This document shows positions 39,742 to 48,196 of a stretch of 64,000 bases of DNA, one piece after another (within the stretch, counting starts at the first letter, position 1; each line of letters begins with the position of its first letter). The DNA comes from an uncultured Pseudomonadales bacterium (lineage in GTDB: Bacteria > Pseudomonadota > Gammaproteobacteria > Pseudomonadales > Cellvibrionaceae). The DNA is taken from the NCBI GenBank assembly GCA_947487765.1, contig CANKXO010000003.1, positions 496,001 to 560,000 of the forward strand, read 5' to 3'. The notes below the pieces were generated by a model that saw only the letters and a list, made by a program, of their open reading frames with translations, did no database searches and was not told the DNA's origin. The translations under genes and the position numbers were made by a program.

Positions 39742-40911
39742 TTATAAGTTAATCAACTCAAGCAATATATTTCTATTTTTTTCATCAAGATTGCCAGTAA
39801 CAGCATCAGCTATAGAGGCTCTCGGTAGCTCTTGCCCAGATGCATACCATTGGCTAATTATTTTGGTAAACGCAACAACTTTTTTCCTGTTGTCGGACAA
39901 TGATGCTGACAGCTTTATCGACTGATTTAGATCTGTAGAGTAATCTGATATATAATTTTGTATCGCATAATCTTTCAATTTTTTTTCAGATATTTTATCA
40001 ACCCACTCAACTGTACTTTGAAGGCTTTTGCTTGCCATATTCTCCATGACACCGTCCACAATGGCTGGCTGTATCTGCTCTGAGTAAAGGCTAAGATCAC
40101 CATCCACAATAGACTTTGATCGATATTCAGACAAAAAAAAGCCCGCTTGCTCAGCAATATTCGAAAATTCATTAACGCCATTACCACCCTCCAACTCAAG
40201 ATTGCTTAATAGCTCTATTGACATTTCAGGAGCCGTAGTCACTACATTCAGCGCACTGGCCGAGATAGCAATTGCTCGAAAATCTGGATCATTGAAGTTA
40301 TTTGCCCACTTCAGCGCTGAAACAATATCCGTATGATCTTTAGTTCTTGTTAGATAATCGACTACAGCATACCTGTCTGCTTCATCAATCGAATAAAGCA
40401 TATCTTCTGCTTCGCTCATATTTTCTTCAGCATAATTAGCAAATAACTCAGGAATTAAATTTCTCCCTCTCCCTTCAACCCCAAAGGATGATTGTAATGA
40501 CCACATTAATGCTTCATAACTATTTTTTGCCGACCATAACAATAGCGCCTCCTCTCGATATAGCGACCGAACTTGTGCATCTGTCAAGCTAGCAATTGGT
40601 TCGAAACTCTCCCCATCAATATCTTGCAATATACGATGAAAATCACTATTTTCATCAATATTGAATTTATCAATTAGTTTCTGAGTCATGTTTTCTTCAA
40701 TAGGTTCTAACTTAGATTCACGGAGAAAAGGCTTTTTTGCTTCATGCTCAGGAATGTTCTGCTTTTCAACTAGATGGATATCGGCCTCATTCTCAACCCT
40801 TTCGCTGAAACTGGCTTCCGAGTTATTTCTTAAAGAAAAAGAAGATAAAGACATACCCACACTAAAAAAAATAAAGACTGAAGTCACCAACAAGACATTT
40901 GATTTTTTCAT
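39742..40911 (-). CDS. Cassette 3: membrane-anchored helical-repeat protein A
   Basis: 389 residues. N-terminal signal anchor (about 5-24), acidic and Lys-rich linker, then an all-helical domain from about 75 to the end with repeated 'A..W' and 'EALLLWSAKNSYEALMWSLQ' segments. It is a paralogue of the next gene (40966-42177): both have a charged linker, 'LLxWS.K....A..W' near residue 135 and end in 'LLxLI'. It takes the place of the HEAT-like gene of cassettes 1 and 2, suggesting an equivalent role with a different repeat family. No domain that I can name. Confidence 0.68.
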   Translation of the reverse strand: MKKSNVLLVTSVFIFFSVGMSLSSFSLRNNSEASFSERVENEADIHLVEKQNIPEHEAKKPFLRESKLEPIEENMTQKLIDKFNIDENSDFHRILQDIDGESFEPIASLTDAQVRSLYREEALLLWSAKNSYEALMWSLQSSFGVEGRGRNLIPELFANYAEENMSEAEDMLYSIDEADRYAVVDYLTRTKDHTDIVSALKWANNFNDPDFRAIAISASALNVVTTAPEMSIELLSNLELEGGNGVNEFSNIAEQAGFFLSEYRSKSIVDGDLSLYSEQIQPAIVDGVMENMASKSLQSTVEWVDKISEKKLKDYAIQNYISDYSTDLNQSIKLSASLSDNRKKVVAFTKIISQWYASGQELPRASIADAVTGNLDEKNRNILLELINL

Positions 40912-40965
40912 ATTACTCTCCAGATAAACAATTACATTGGCATCATTTTTGGTTATACCTATGGC

Positions 40966-42177
40966 CTAAAACATTGAGACTAGCCTTAATAAGTTTTCTT
41001 TATATTGATCATCCAGGTTTTGAGAATTTTCTATTGAGGATAGTAATTGTGATTTTTCACCACTATTATCCGAGGCTATCCATTTACTCACAATACTAGT
41101 AAATGCAGATGCTCGGCTATTTGCAGCTGACAATTGGTTAGCCAAATCTAACATTCCAGCATAATCTGACTGATTTTTATTATTAATAAAACTTTGTATA
41201 GATTTTTCTTGTGCTTCAATAGGTAGCCTCTCTATGAGCTTATTTACCTCTGAGCTAGAAAGATTATCAGCAACACTTATAAACCCACTTGCCGCTGCCG
41301 CTGCGATAGGCGGATCCATCTGTGAGATAAGATCAAAGCTTTCATCGACTTCGTGACTGCTAAAAAATAACTCACTCCCTATATTACCAGCCACTTCCAA
41401 AGCAGCTTCTGGCGGTAGCTCGTATTGTCTTTCTTTCAAATAACCAAGTGCATCACTCGCATTAGTTTGAATAAGCATAGAGGCTACCTCGTAAATACTT
41501 TGACTACGCAATTCATCAGAGCCAAAAGAATCTGGCCACTTCTTTGCTAATTCTGGATCTTTCGCAATCAAATCATTGACATTTGCCTGCAAGGCTTGAG
41601 AGCGAATACTGTCTGTGCCACCTGGTAAAGATAACAATATAACTTCAGAGTCACGAATATTATTCTTGATATAATTATACATCACTTTAAATTCAGCACG
41701 GTTACCTTTAACTCTATCCGGATTTGAAATCACCCAATCCCAAGCGCTGGCTGGATCTTCTTTCGACCAATAAATTAAAAGAACCTCATCCCTTAAATCT
41801 TGTGGCATATTGTTTAGATCTTCATTTAAAAAGACATGATCCTCATTCGATAACATAGCCATAAAGTCACTATTTTTATTTAAGTCAAAAATAGCTGCAT
41901 ATGAATCATTATCCCATGTAGGTTCTTTAAAATTACCGGCATCAGATTTTTCTTCCTGTTTATTAATATCCATAAATAATTTTTCCGACTTTTCATAAGG
42001 ATCGTTTTTATCTACTGCACTGGCTTGCTGACTTTCTAAATTAGGCATATCACTGTCTATAGCAGTTGAGCGATAATTCGATGTATCATTGACTGCCTGT
42101 TGATGAACATAAAACCCTGATACCATACTTACAATCATAGTACCTGCAAACGTTAGCACTCTTATTGAAATATTCAT
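40966..42177 (-). CDS. Cassette 3: membrane-anchored helical-repeat protein B
   Basis: 403 residues. Hydrophobic anchor about 8-24, linker rich in Ser, Asp and Lys to about 95, then helical repeats ('LLIYWSKEDPASAWDWVIS', 'DALGYLKERQYELPPEAALE'). Paralogue of 39742-40911, separated by 54 bases on the same strand. Expected in the periplasm. Duplication within the cassette, together with replacement of the HEAT type, is notable. Function unknown. Confidence 0.68.
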   Translation of the reverse strand: MNISIRVLTFAGTMIVSMVSGFYVHQQAVNDTSNYRSTAIDSDMPNLESQQASAVDKNDPYEKSEKLFMDINKQEEKSDAGNFKEPTWDNDSYAAIFDLNKNSDFMAMLSNEDHVFLNEDLNNMPQDLRDEVLLIYWSKEDPASAWDWVISNPDRVKGNRAEFKVMYNYIKNNIRDSEVILLSLPGGTDSIRSQALQANVNDLIAKDPELAKKWPDSFGSDELRSQSIYEVASMLIQTNASDALGYLKERQYELPPEAALEVAGNIGSELFFSSHEVDESFDLISQMDPPIAAAAASGFISVADNLSSSEVNKLIERLPIEAQEKSIQSFINNKNQSDYAGMLDLANQLSAANSRASAFTSIVSKWIASDNSGEKSQLLSSIENSQNLDDQYKENLLRLVSMF

Positions 42178-42408
42178 AATATTTATAACCTATAAAAAAT
42201 TACAATAATATATTATTAACCTGAAATTAACCTTGCGTATAAGCGAGCATTAACTTTACTCTTTCGTTACGAACGAATAAGCAAAGCACGCTACTTAAAT
42301 AACTTAAGCAGCGCACTTTTTTCTTTAATTAACCTCCATTAGCTTTATAGTGGTCGACCATGGCTATAAGATATTGCATAATGCTTTTAAACGTGTTGTT
42401 ACATCAGA

Positions 42409-43173
42409 TTATTTACATACACGAGTAAACTCATTAGCGTAGACGCCAGTAATAACGACTCTAGGTTGAGTAACTCTGGGCTTACCTTCAATAAGCGTGT
42501 GGTGTTTTTCCCAACCATCACTTCTAATATAAAAACAAAGAATATTATCGTAAAGCCTACGGCTTTTCTCACTTGCCAAGAAAGATAAATGCTTTGCTGT
42601 AATGGTATATATGGTTAGGGCACCAACAGACAGCGTTGCCGATATAGTCTTGAGTAAATTTGTTGTTCTTATGCTATTGCCACCATTAGTCCAGATTACT
42701 GACGTAGGAACCGCCAAAGCAAATATAGCACCACCAGCTAGGCCTGCTGATATTCTATTCTGATCCTGTTGACGGATTAGCCTGTTTGTCGCTACGCGAT
42801 CAAGAAAAGTCGTTCTAGTCGTATCGTATGCATCCCAGGACAGTATGGGGAAACTCCCAGGAAAACGAGGTCGTCCATCTCTGTTTTGATTGCGGCGCTT
42901 CCAATAATAGCTCTGCCCTTCACTTGTTACTCTTTTTGCTCCTCTCTTCAGTGGTTTTTTATCGCCCTTCCACCACTTACCTCCTGTGTGATTACAGCGA
43001 AATTGTTTGCTACGAGAGAATTTACACGGTACTGCATGAGCTGACTCTGTCGCAATTGGAGACATCGAAACCAAACCCGCCAACAATGCCACTCCTAACG
43101 AACCGCATATACCCACCCTTCTTGCAACAGAACCAAGCCTATTTCCAACATCTAATATAAGTAAACCATTCAT
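42409..43173 (-). CDS. Cassette 3: exported basic protein with hydrophobic hairpin
   Basis: 254 residues. Signal peptide ending 'ESAHA' near 47, a Cys/Lys/Arg-rich region ('PCKFSRSKQFRCNHTGGKWW'), then two hydrophobic stretches about 138-160 and 168-190, and a C-terminal part with two more Cys. No close sequence match to the cassette 1 and 2 hairpin proteins, but the same place in the cassette and the same signal-helix-hairpin-tail order. About 230 bases upstream of the repeat genes and divergent from the regulator at 43578. Possible disulfide bonds between the four Cys outside the membrane segments. Confidence 0.68.
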   Translation of the reverse strand: MNGLLILDVGNRLGSVARRVGICGSLGVALLAGLVSMSPIATESAHAVPCKFSRSKQFRCNHTGGKWWKGDKKPLKRGAKRVTSEGQSYYWKRRNQNRDGRPRFPGSFPILSWDAYDTTRTTFLDRVATNRLIRQQDQNRISAGLAGGAIFALAVPTSVIWTNGGNSIRTTNLLKTISATLSVGALTIYTITAKHLSFLASEKSRRLYDNILCFYIRSDGWEKHHTLIEGKPRVTQPRVVITGVYANEFTRVCK

Positions 43174-43577
43174 AGTGTTATACCCTATTTACTGTCATTA
43201 ATATTTATGGATATCTATCCACACAAGGCCAAAATGTAATAATTAGATCTTTACTCCACCAACCAAATAAATATGCTAAATAATACTCTTTCGACATCAC
43301 GTACAATAATTAAAAGCATCTATATAAAAAAGCATCAAAACCTGACAAGGAATGATTGATTTATGACAAAACTACACACTTTGTTAGAAACGTGATCTGT
43401 TTCTGAAAAATATTTATCGAGCTAATTTATTCCCTTATGGTGATCCAGTTATCATTAATGTATACGTTAGGAACGTATTATGAAAATCCAGGGCATTTAA
43501 AAAAAATAGTAAATACCGTTGTTAAATAATTACATAGAAAGTACTACAGAAAGATACAAACAAAGAGAAATTAAACT
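43174..43577. promoter_or_regulatory. Divergent control region of cassette 3 with TGACAA repeats
   Basis: TGACAA at 43343-43348 and 43364-43369, 21 bp apart, preceded by AAAAAAGCATC. The stretch from about 43320 runs nearly identical to that of cassette 2 into the regulator start. Confidence 0.6.
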
Positions 43578-43655
43578 ATGACAACTGTCGTTATACTTGC
43601 ATTAGAGGGAGTCTGCTCCTCTAGTATTCACGGCATCATTGAAACTTGTTGTTTT
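43320..43655 (+). repeat. Near-identical repeat of 37805-38150
   Basis: About 340 bases covering the operator, leader and first codons of the regulator are shared with cassette 2 with only scattered changes. The homology stops about 90 bases into the gene. Cassette 1 shares only the operator core. This shows cassettes 2 and 3 exchanged or duplicated this segment more recently than cassette 1. Confidence 0.85.
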
Positions 43656-44621
43656 CACAACAACATTACTGGATTCAAAGAAAACTTACCCCCATCACCT
43701 AACATTATTATTGCTAGTAAAAATGGGCATAATATTATCGACAGTTATGGCAATGAATTTGTTGTAGAAGAATCAATAAATAACATAAAGAATTGCGACT
43801 GTATTGTTATACCAGGTATAAAATTAAGCTCAGTTGAAGATATTTTTTGCAAGTCAATTAATTCAGAACTAAAAAAATGGCTCAATTACCATCATAAAAA
43901 TGGCGCCTTAATTTGCGCACACTACACCAGTATCCTTATTTTGGGTGAAAGCAACTTACTAAATAAAAAACGATGTATTTGCCCAACAAGCATTGAAAAG
44001 AAGATAAAGAAACGTTACCCACATGCCAACTTGATAAGAGGTCCTGCGCTATTAGTAGATCAAAGTATTTTGACAACCACAACAGCTATATCATGGCTTT
44101 CTATTGCTTTTTTTATACTCTATAACAATTCAAAATTCGATATTAATGAAACAGAAATAGCAGACATTACTCCTAGCCGGCTAAATATATTATCTGACGT
44201 ATCACCTTACATAAATAACCAAGAAAGCTTTTTGGCTAATGATGACTCTCAGCTTTTAATTCACTCCGAACAAATTATTAGAAATACCAAGAACATAAAA
44301 TCACAATGTCTAGCCGATAAAATGAACATGTCGTTAAGAACTCTTCATCGACGCTTAAGAGAATTAACCAATGAGACTCCTAAAGAGTTTATTGATAGAG
44401 TGAAGGTAGGCTACGCCTGTGAGCTTTTATTAGATAACGATAAAAAAATTAAAGATATCTCTAGTGCGGCAAATTTTCTTAATTATGCCGCCTTCCATAA
44501 GGCATTTACTAAGTATACCGGGACCACTCCGTCTGACTTTCGTAGCAAGGCATTTGTTAATAACCAACTGATTGATAATGAACTCTATAGATGCTCATTA
44601 TATTCAGGGGCAGATAACTGA
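43578..44621 (+). CDS. Cassette 3: DJ-1/PfpI-like AraC-family regulator
   Basis: 347 residues, paralogue of 33809-34882. N-terminal DJ-1/PfpI-like domain ('CDCIVIPGIKLSSVEDIF', 'LICAHYTSILILGESNLLNK' with the Cys) and C-terminal AraC domain ('SQCLADKMNMSLRTLHRRLR', 'AAFHKAFTKYTGTTPSDFR'). Cytoplasmic, presumably binding the TGACAA repeats upstream of the divergent cassette 3 operon and its own gene. Since cassette 2 has lost its regulator but keeps the same operator, this protein probably serves cassette 2 as well. It lies just upstream of the ntrBC promoter. Confidence 0.88.
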   Translation: MTTVVILALEGVCSSSIHGIIETCCFHNNITGFKENLPPSPNIIIASKNGHNIIDSYGNEFVVEESINNIKNCDCIVIPGIKLSSVEDIFCKSINSELKKWLNYHHKNGALICAHYTSILILGESNLLNKKRCICPTSIEKKIKKRYPHANLIRGPALLVDQSILTTTTAISWLSIAFFILYNNSKFDINETEIADITPSRLNILSDVSPYINNQESFLANDDSQLLIHSEQIIRNTKNIKSQCLADKMNMSLRTLHRRLRELTNETPKEFIDRVKVGYACELLLDNDKKIKDISSAANFLNYAAFHKAFTKYTGTTPSDFRSKAFVNNQLIDNELYRCSLYSGADN

Positions 44622-44728
44622 CTCTCAAATAATGTTTAGAAGCAACCTAAATTTTCATCTCAGATTCGACTTACACACTTTTGTATAAAAGCCGCTCTAC
44701 GCACCAAAAAAATTACCCATAATGCAAA

Positions 44729-44745
44729 AGCACCAAAATAGTGCA
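44729..44745 (+). promoter_or_regulatory. NtrC site upstream of ntrBC
   Basis: AGCACCAAAATAGTGCA, a 17-bp near-palindrome that differs by one base from the first glnA site at 29424-29440. It lies about 70 bp upstream of the sigma-54 promoter. Confidence 0.75.
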
Positions 44746-44805
44746 TAATATTTACTATACGCACGTACAAACCCCGTACAACGTACAGAATCCGTTAATT
44801 TAACG

Positions 44806-44822
44806 CTGGCGCGGTTCTTGCT
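44806..44822 (+). promoter_or_regulatory. Sigma-54 (-24/-12) promoter of ntrBC
   Basis: CTGGCGCGGTTCTTGCT is an excellent match to the sigma-54 consensus YTGGCACGRNNNTTGCW, with GG and GC 12 bases apart. It would start a leader of about 160 bases before ntrB. With the NtrC site it makes ntrBC autoregulated. Confidence 0.82.
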
Positions 44823-44992
44823 GAGTACTGCTGTTTAGAGGTCAGGGCTTGTAGGTAGCCCCGAGGCAAAATGGTTTTTCTCCCCAGTACAGGGCATTAC
44901 CGTTTTTTGCTTATATCGATGCACTCATTAAAGGCAATGGTTTAATTAACAATGCAGGTTATCCGTTTAATATGCTGTGGACTTATTAATCT

Positions 44993-46084
44993 ATGACTAT
45001 CAGCCCTGATTTTAAGCAGCTTCTCGACAGTTTAACCACAGCCGTCATGCTAGTGGATGGCGAACTTCGTCTGGTGCATATGAACACTGCCTGCGAAAGC
45101 TTGCTGAAGATCAGCTTAAACCACACCCATGGCGCACATATTGGCAGCTTCTTCCATGAAACAGACGTAGCGCTGCAAAAGATCGCACAGACCTTAGTGG
45201 ATGAATCGCAATACACCATACGCAAAACGCGGTGGCGCTTACACAGCAATGAATCCATTACTGTGGATTATACGGTTACCCCCTTAATCGATACTCAACA
45301 GATACTGTTTGAGATCCAACCTCTGGATCGCCTGTTACAAATTAGCCGTGAAGAAGCGATGATTGCCTCTCAGGGCACTACGAGGAATCTAATACGTGGC
45401 CTTGCTCACGAAGTAAAAAACCCGCTAGGCGGCATCCGTGGCGCGGCTCAGCTTTTGGAAAGAGAGCTAGATCAAATCAGCGACAACCCCGAATTAAAAG
45501 ACTATACCAATGTCATTATTGCTGAATCTGACCGGTTGCGTAACTTGGTGGACCGTATGCTGGGCCCCAGACAAGCTATCAACTTTTTACCGGTTAACAT
45601 CCATGAGGTATTAGAGCGGGTCATCACCTTAATCAAAGCGGAAACCAAGGGCAGTATTGCGCTTAAACGCAATTACGACCCCAGTATTCCTGATATTCAA
45701 GGGGATTTAGAATTACTGATTCAAGCGTTGCTCAATATTATGAGAAATGCAGTACAAGCCCTACACGAACAAGCCCGTATAGACGACGAAACTGAAGCGA
45801 CTATCCACATTGCCACCCGCATCCAACGGCAATTCACCATTGGACGCAAGCACTACCCACTGGTGTGTTGCATCAGCATTATTGATAACGGCCCAGGCAT
45901 ACCTGCGGACATTATCGAGGATATTTTTTATCCCATGATTTCTGGCCGTGCTAAAGGCACCGGGCTTGGGCTATCGATCTCCCAGCAACTTATTAATCAG
46001 CACCAAGGGTTAATCGAATGTGCCAGCGAACCTGGCGAGACTCGATTCTCCATTTATATCCCTTTGGGCACACATACCCTCTGA
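44993..46084 (+). CDS. glnL: Nitrogen regulation sensor kinase NtrB
   Basis: Cytoplasmic kinase/phosphatase that, under control of PII (GlnB), phosphorylates NtrC when nitrogen is short. 363 residues. PAS domain about 8-110, HisKA with His in 'GLAHEVKNPLGGIRGAAQ', N-box 'NIMRNAVQAL' and G-boxes 'DNGPGIP' and 'GLGLSISQQL'. Full length compared with E. coli (349). A partial copy is at 34955-35262. ntrC follows 19 bases downstream, and the NtrC/sigma-54 control region lies upstream. Confidence 0.97.
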   Translation: MTISPDFKQLLDSLTTAVMLVDGELRLVHMNTACESLLKISLNHTHGAHIGSFFHETDVALQKIAQTLVDESQYTIRKTRWRLHSNESITVDYTVTPLIDTQQILFEIQPLDRLLQISREEAMIASQGTTRNLIRGLAHEVKNPLGGIRGAAQLLERELDQISDNPELKDYTNVIIAESDRLRNLVDRMLGPRQAINFLPVNIHEVLERVITLIKAETKGSIALKRNYDPSIPDIQGDLELLIQALLNIMRNAVQALHEQARIDDETEATIHIATRIQRQFTIGRKHYPLVCCISIIDNGPGIPADIIEDIFYPMISGRAKGTGLGLSISQQLINQHQGLIECASEPGETRFSIYIPLGTHTL

Positions 46085-46103
46085 GACAAGCACGGAAAAA
46101 CAC

Positions 46104-47552
46104 ATGATAAGCACCGAATCTGCCAACACCATGCCACCATCGTTCCAGGATATCTGGATTGTTGATGATGATCGTTCCATTCGTTGGGTACTAGAGAAAG
46201 CACTGGAAAAAGAAGGGCTATCTGTTGAGACATTCGACAGCGGCGACGCCGTACTTAAACAACTCAAAATAAAGCAGCCTACGGCCATCGTCAGTGACGT
46301 ACGCATGCCGGGCATGGACGGGTTAGAGTTATTGAACATACTGCAAACAGATTTTCCGAATTTGCCCGTTATCATCATGACTGCGCATTCCGACCTCGAT
46401 AGTGCGGTATCAGCATACCAAGGTGGTGCATTTGAGTACTTACCTAAGCCTTTCGACGTTGACGAAGCGGTCGCAGTTACCCGCCGCGCACTCGCCCTTG
46501 CCCAAGAGAAAAACCCTAATAGAGCAAAAGAGATCATCCCCGAAGAAGTCGATAGTGAGATTATTGGCGAAGCACCAGCCATGCAGGAAGTATTTCGAGC
46601 GATTGGTCGTTTGTCACAATCCAATATCACTGTACTTATCAATGGCGAATCCGGCACAGGTAAAGAACTTGTTGCTCAGGCACTGCATCGACACAGCCCT
46701 CGTAAACAACACCGCTTTATCGCGCTAAATATGGCCGCTATCCCTAAAGACCTGATCGAGTCTGAACTATTTGGTCACGAAAAAGGCGCCTTTACTGGGG
46801 CCGCCAACCAGCGTCAAGGCCGCTTTGAACAGGCTAATGGTGGCACATTATTTCTAGATGAAATTGGCGATATGCCTGCCGAGACACAAACACGCTTATT
46901 GCGGGTTTTAGCCGATGGTGAGTTTTATCGCGTGGGCGGACACACTCCCATTAAGGTAGACGTCCGCATTATTGCAGCAACCCATCAGGATTTAGAGCAA
47001 TTGGTCGAAGCCAATCGTTTTCGTGAAGATTTATTTCATCGGCTTAATGTTATTCGCATTCATATTCCCAAGCTGGCAGATCGCCGTGAGGATATCCCCA
47101 AACTGACGCAATACTTCTTTAATAAAGCGGCTAAGGATTTAGAAGTAGAACCTAAGATTCTTCTGTCGGACTCAGAAAACTATTTATGTGGTCTGCCTTG
47201 GCCAGGCAATGTGCGCCAACTTGAAAATACCTGTCGGTGGATTACGGTGATGGCATCTGGACGCGAAATACATATCGATGATTTGCCGCCAGAGCTATTG
47301 GACCAACAAAATCAGGAAATGCCTGTGGGCGACTGGGAGAAATCCTTACGTAGCTGGGCAGATCAAGCGCTGGCTCGTGGACAGAAAAATATTTTAGAAC
47401 AGGCCGTGCCTGCATTTGAACAAGCATTGATTGAAGTGGCACTTAAACACACATCCGGCCGCAAACGAGATGCTTCTGACTTATTAGGCTGGGGACGTAA
47501 TACGCTAACACGAAAACTAAAAGAATTAGAAATAAATACCAAGGAACAATAA
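46104..47552 (+). CDS. glnG: Nitrogen regulation response regulator NtrC
   Basis: Sigma-54 enhancer-binding activator of glnA and other nitrogen genes. About 482 residues from ATG 46104. Receiver domain with '[10 protein letters not shown]' and phosphorylated Asp in '[12 protein letters not shown]'; AAA+ domain with Walker A 'GESGTGKE', the sigma-54 contact loop 'GAFTGA', 'DEIGDMP' and Walker-type '[12 protein letters not shown]'-like segment; C-terminal Fis-type HTH '[20 protein letters not shown]'. The longer open frame from 46020 overlaps ntrB and is rejected; GGAA precedes 46104. A start at 46131 is also possible. Confidence 0.97.
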   Translation: MISTESANTMPPSFQDIWIVDDDRSIRWVLEKALEKEGLSVETFDSGDAVLKQLKIKQPTAIVSDVRMPGMDGLELLNILQTDFPNLPVIIMTAHSDLDSAVSAYQGGAFEYLPKPFDVDEAVAVTRRALALAQEKNPNRAKEIIPEEVDSEIIGEAPAMQEVFRAIGRLSQSNITVLINGESGTGKELVAQALHRHSPRKQHRFIALNMAAIPKDLIESELFGHEKGAFTGAANQRQGRFEQANGGTLFLDEIGDMPAETQTRLLRVLADGEFYRVGGHTPIKVDVRIIAATHQDLEQLVEANRFREDLFHRLNVIRIHIPKLADRREDIPKLTQYFFNKAAKDLEVEPKILLSDSENYLCGLPWPGNVRQLENTCRWITVMASGREIHIDDLPPELLDQQNQEMPVGDWEKSLRSWADQALARGQKNILEQAVPAFEQALIEVALKHTSGRKRDASDLLGWGRNTLTRKLKELEINTKEQ

Positions 47553-47590
47553 AAAAACGTTTTCTGTAAAGCTTTACAGAAAACGTTTTT
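47553..47590 (+). terminator. Terminator after ntrC
   Basis: A perfect palindrome of 19-base arms (AAAAACGTTTTCTGTAAAG on the left) directly after the stop codon, ending in five T. It can work in both directions, and would also end the convergent 47646 gene. Confidence 0.85.
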
Positions 47591-47645
47591 AGGCATTCAT
47601 ATCATTCGTTGATGATTGTAGCGACATATTGATTGTCACTATTTA

Positions 47646-47849
47646 TCAATGAAGCTCTTCGTAGAAATGTTCTGATATGGAATGAATCAATTCCCCAATC
47701 ATATTCTGACACGCCTCTACATCACCTGCCGATAAAGACATATAGGCATCATCGGCTATTTTTGTCGCCTTAGACAACATTTCTTCACTTTCTTGCAAAC
47801 GCTGTTGCATCGTTTGCAGCTGTAGATTATTTGCTTTGATATCTACCAT
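47646..47849 (-). CDS. Small helical protein, hypothetical
   Basis: 67 residues from ATG 47849, which has GGAG about 8 bases upstream; the frame is open further to 47903 but that start lacks a ribosome site. The protein is acidic and almost wholly helical: a coiled-coil first half 'NNLQLQTMQQRLQESEEML' and a second half containing 'DAYMSLSAGDVEACQNMIGE'. No membrane segment. I do not recognise a family; a small adaptor or dimer is likely by its appearance. Confidence 0.55.
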   Translation of the reverse strand: MVDIKANNLQLQTMQQRLQESEEMLSKATKIADDAYMSLSAGDVEACQNMIGELIHSISEHFYEELH

Positions 47850-48196
47850 TTCACAACTCCAACTTACTACATAAGCATTCGAATTATTACTTTTTCGAAG
47901 CACTTAACTGTCGTCAAAAATTACATAAACAATCAACTTTTAATCTCTTCATTTATAAAAATACTTTTATAAAAATATAAATTCTGTTGATTTTCGCGCC
48001 ACGCTTTCTTGCCCAATGAAAAACTGTCTTTTTCATAAAAACGTTTTCAGCAATAAAACGCGCCACTTTGTTATATCAAACCTTCATTTTCCCTTCAAAA
48101 CATTTTTTTCTATGCATTTATGCATAAGAATCAAGAGGCATATTTTTCGTTATGCATATTTGAATAAAACAAAAAACGTAAAGAGGTCAACACGTT
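47850..48196 (+). promoter_or_regulatory. Promoter region of the ketosynthase gene with TATGCATA repeats
   Basis: AT-rich, about 345 bases. Three copies of a palindromic octamer-like motif: TATGCAT at 48111-48117, TTATGCATAA at 48118-48127 (perfect 10-bp palindrome), and TTATGCATAT at 48150-48159. They lie 40-90 bases upstream of the start codon and could bind a regulator of this locus. GAGGT precedes the ATG at 48197. Confidence 0.45.

Noticed and set aside
33483-43380. The repeated AAAAAAGCATC/TGACAA segments as a CRISPR or integron array
   Set aside because: Only three copies, several kilobases apart and each in a promoter region; no cas or integrase gene.
46020-46103. Extended N-terminus of NtrC from 46020
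   Set aside because: Would overlap ntrB by 65 bases and add residues absent from the family; the ATG at 46104 has a ribosome site.
46010-46657. 215-codon minus-strand frame over ntrC
   Set aside because: Shadow of the NtrC receiver and AAA+ coding sequence; no ribosome site or family features.
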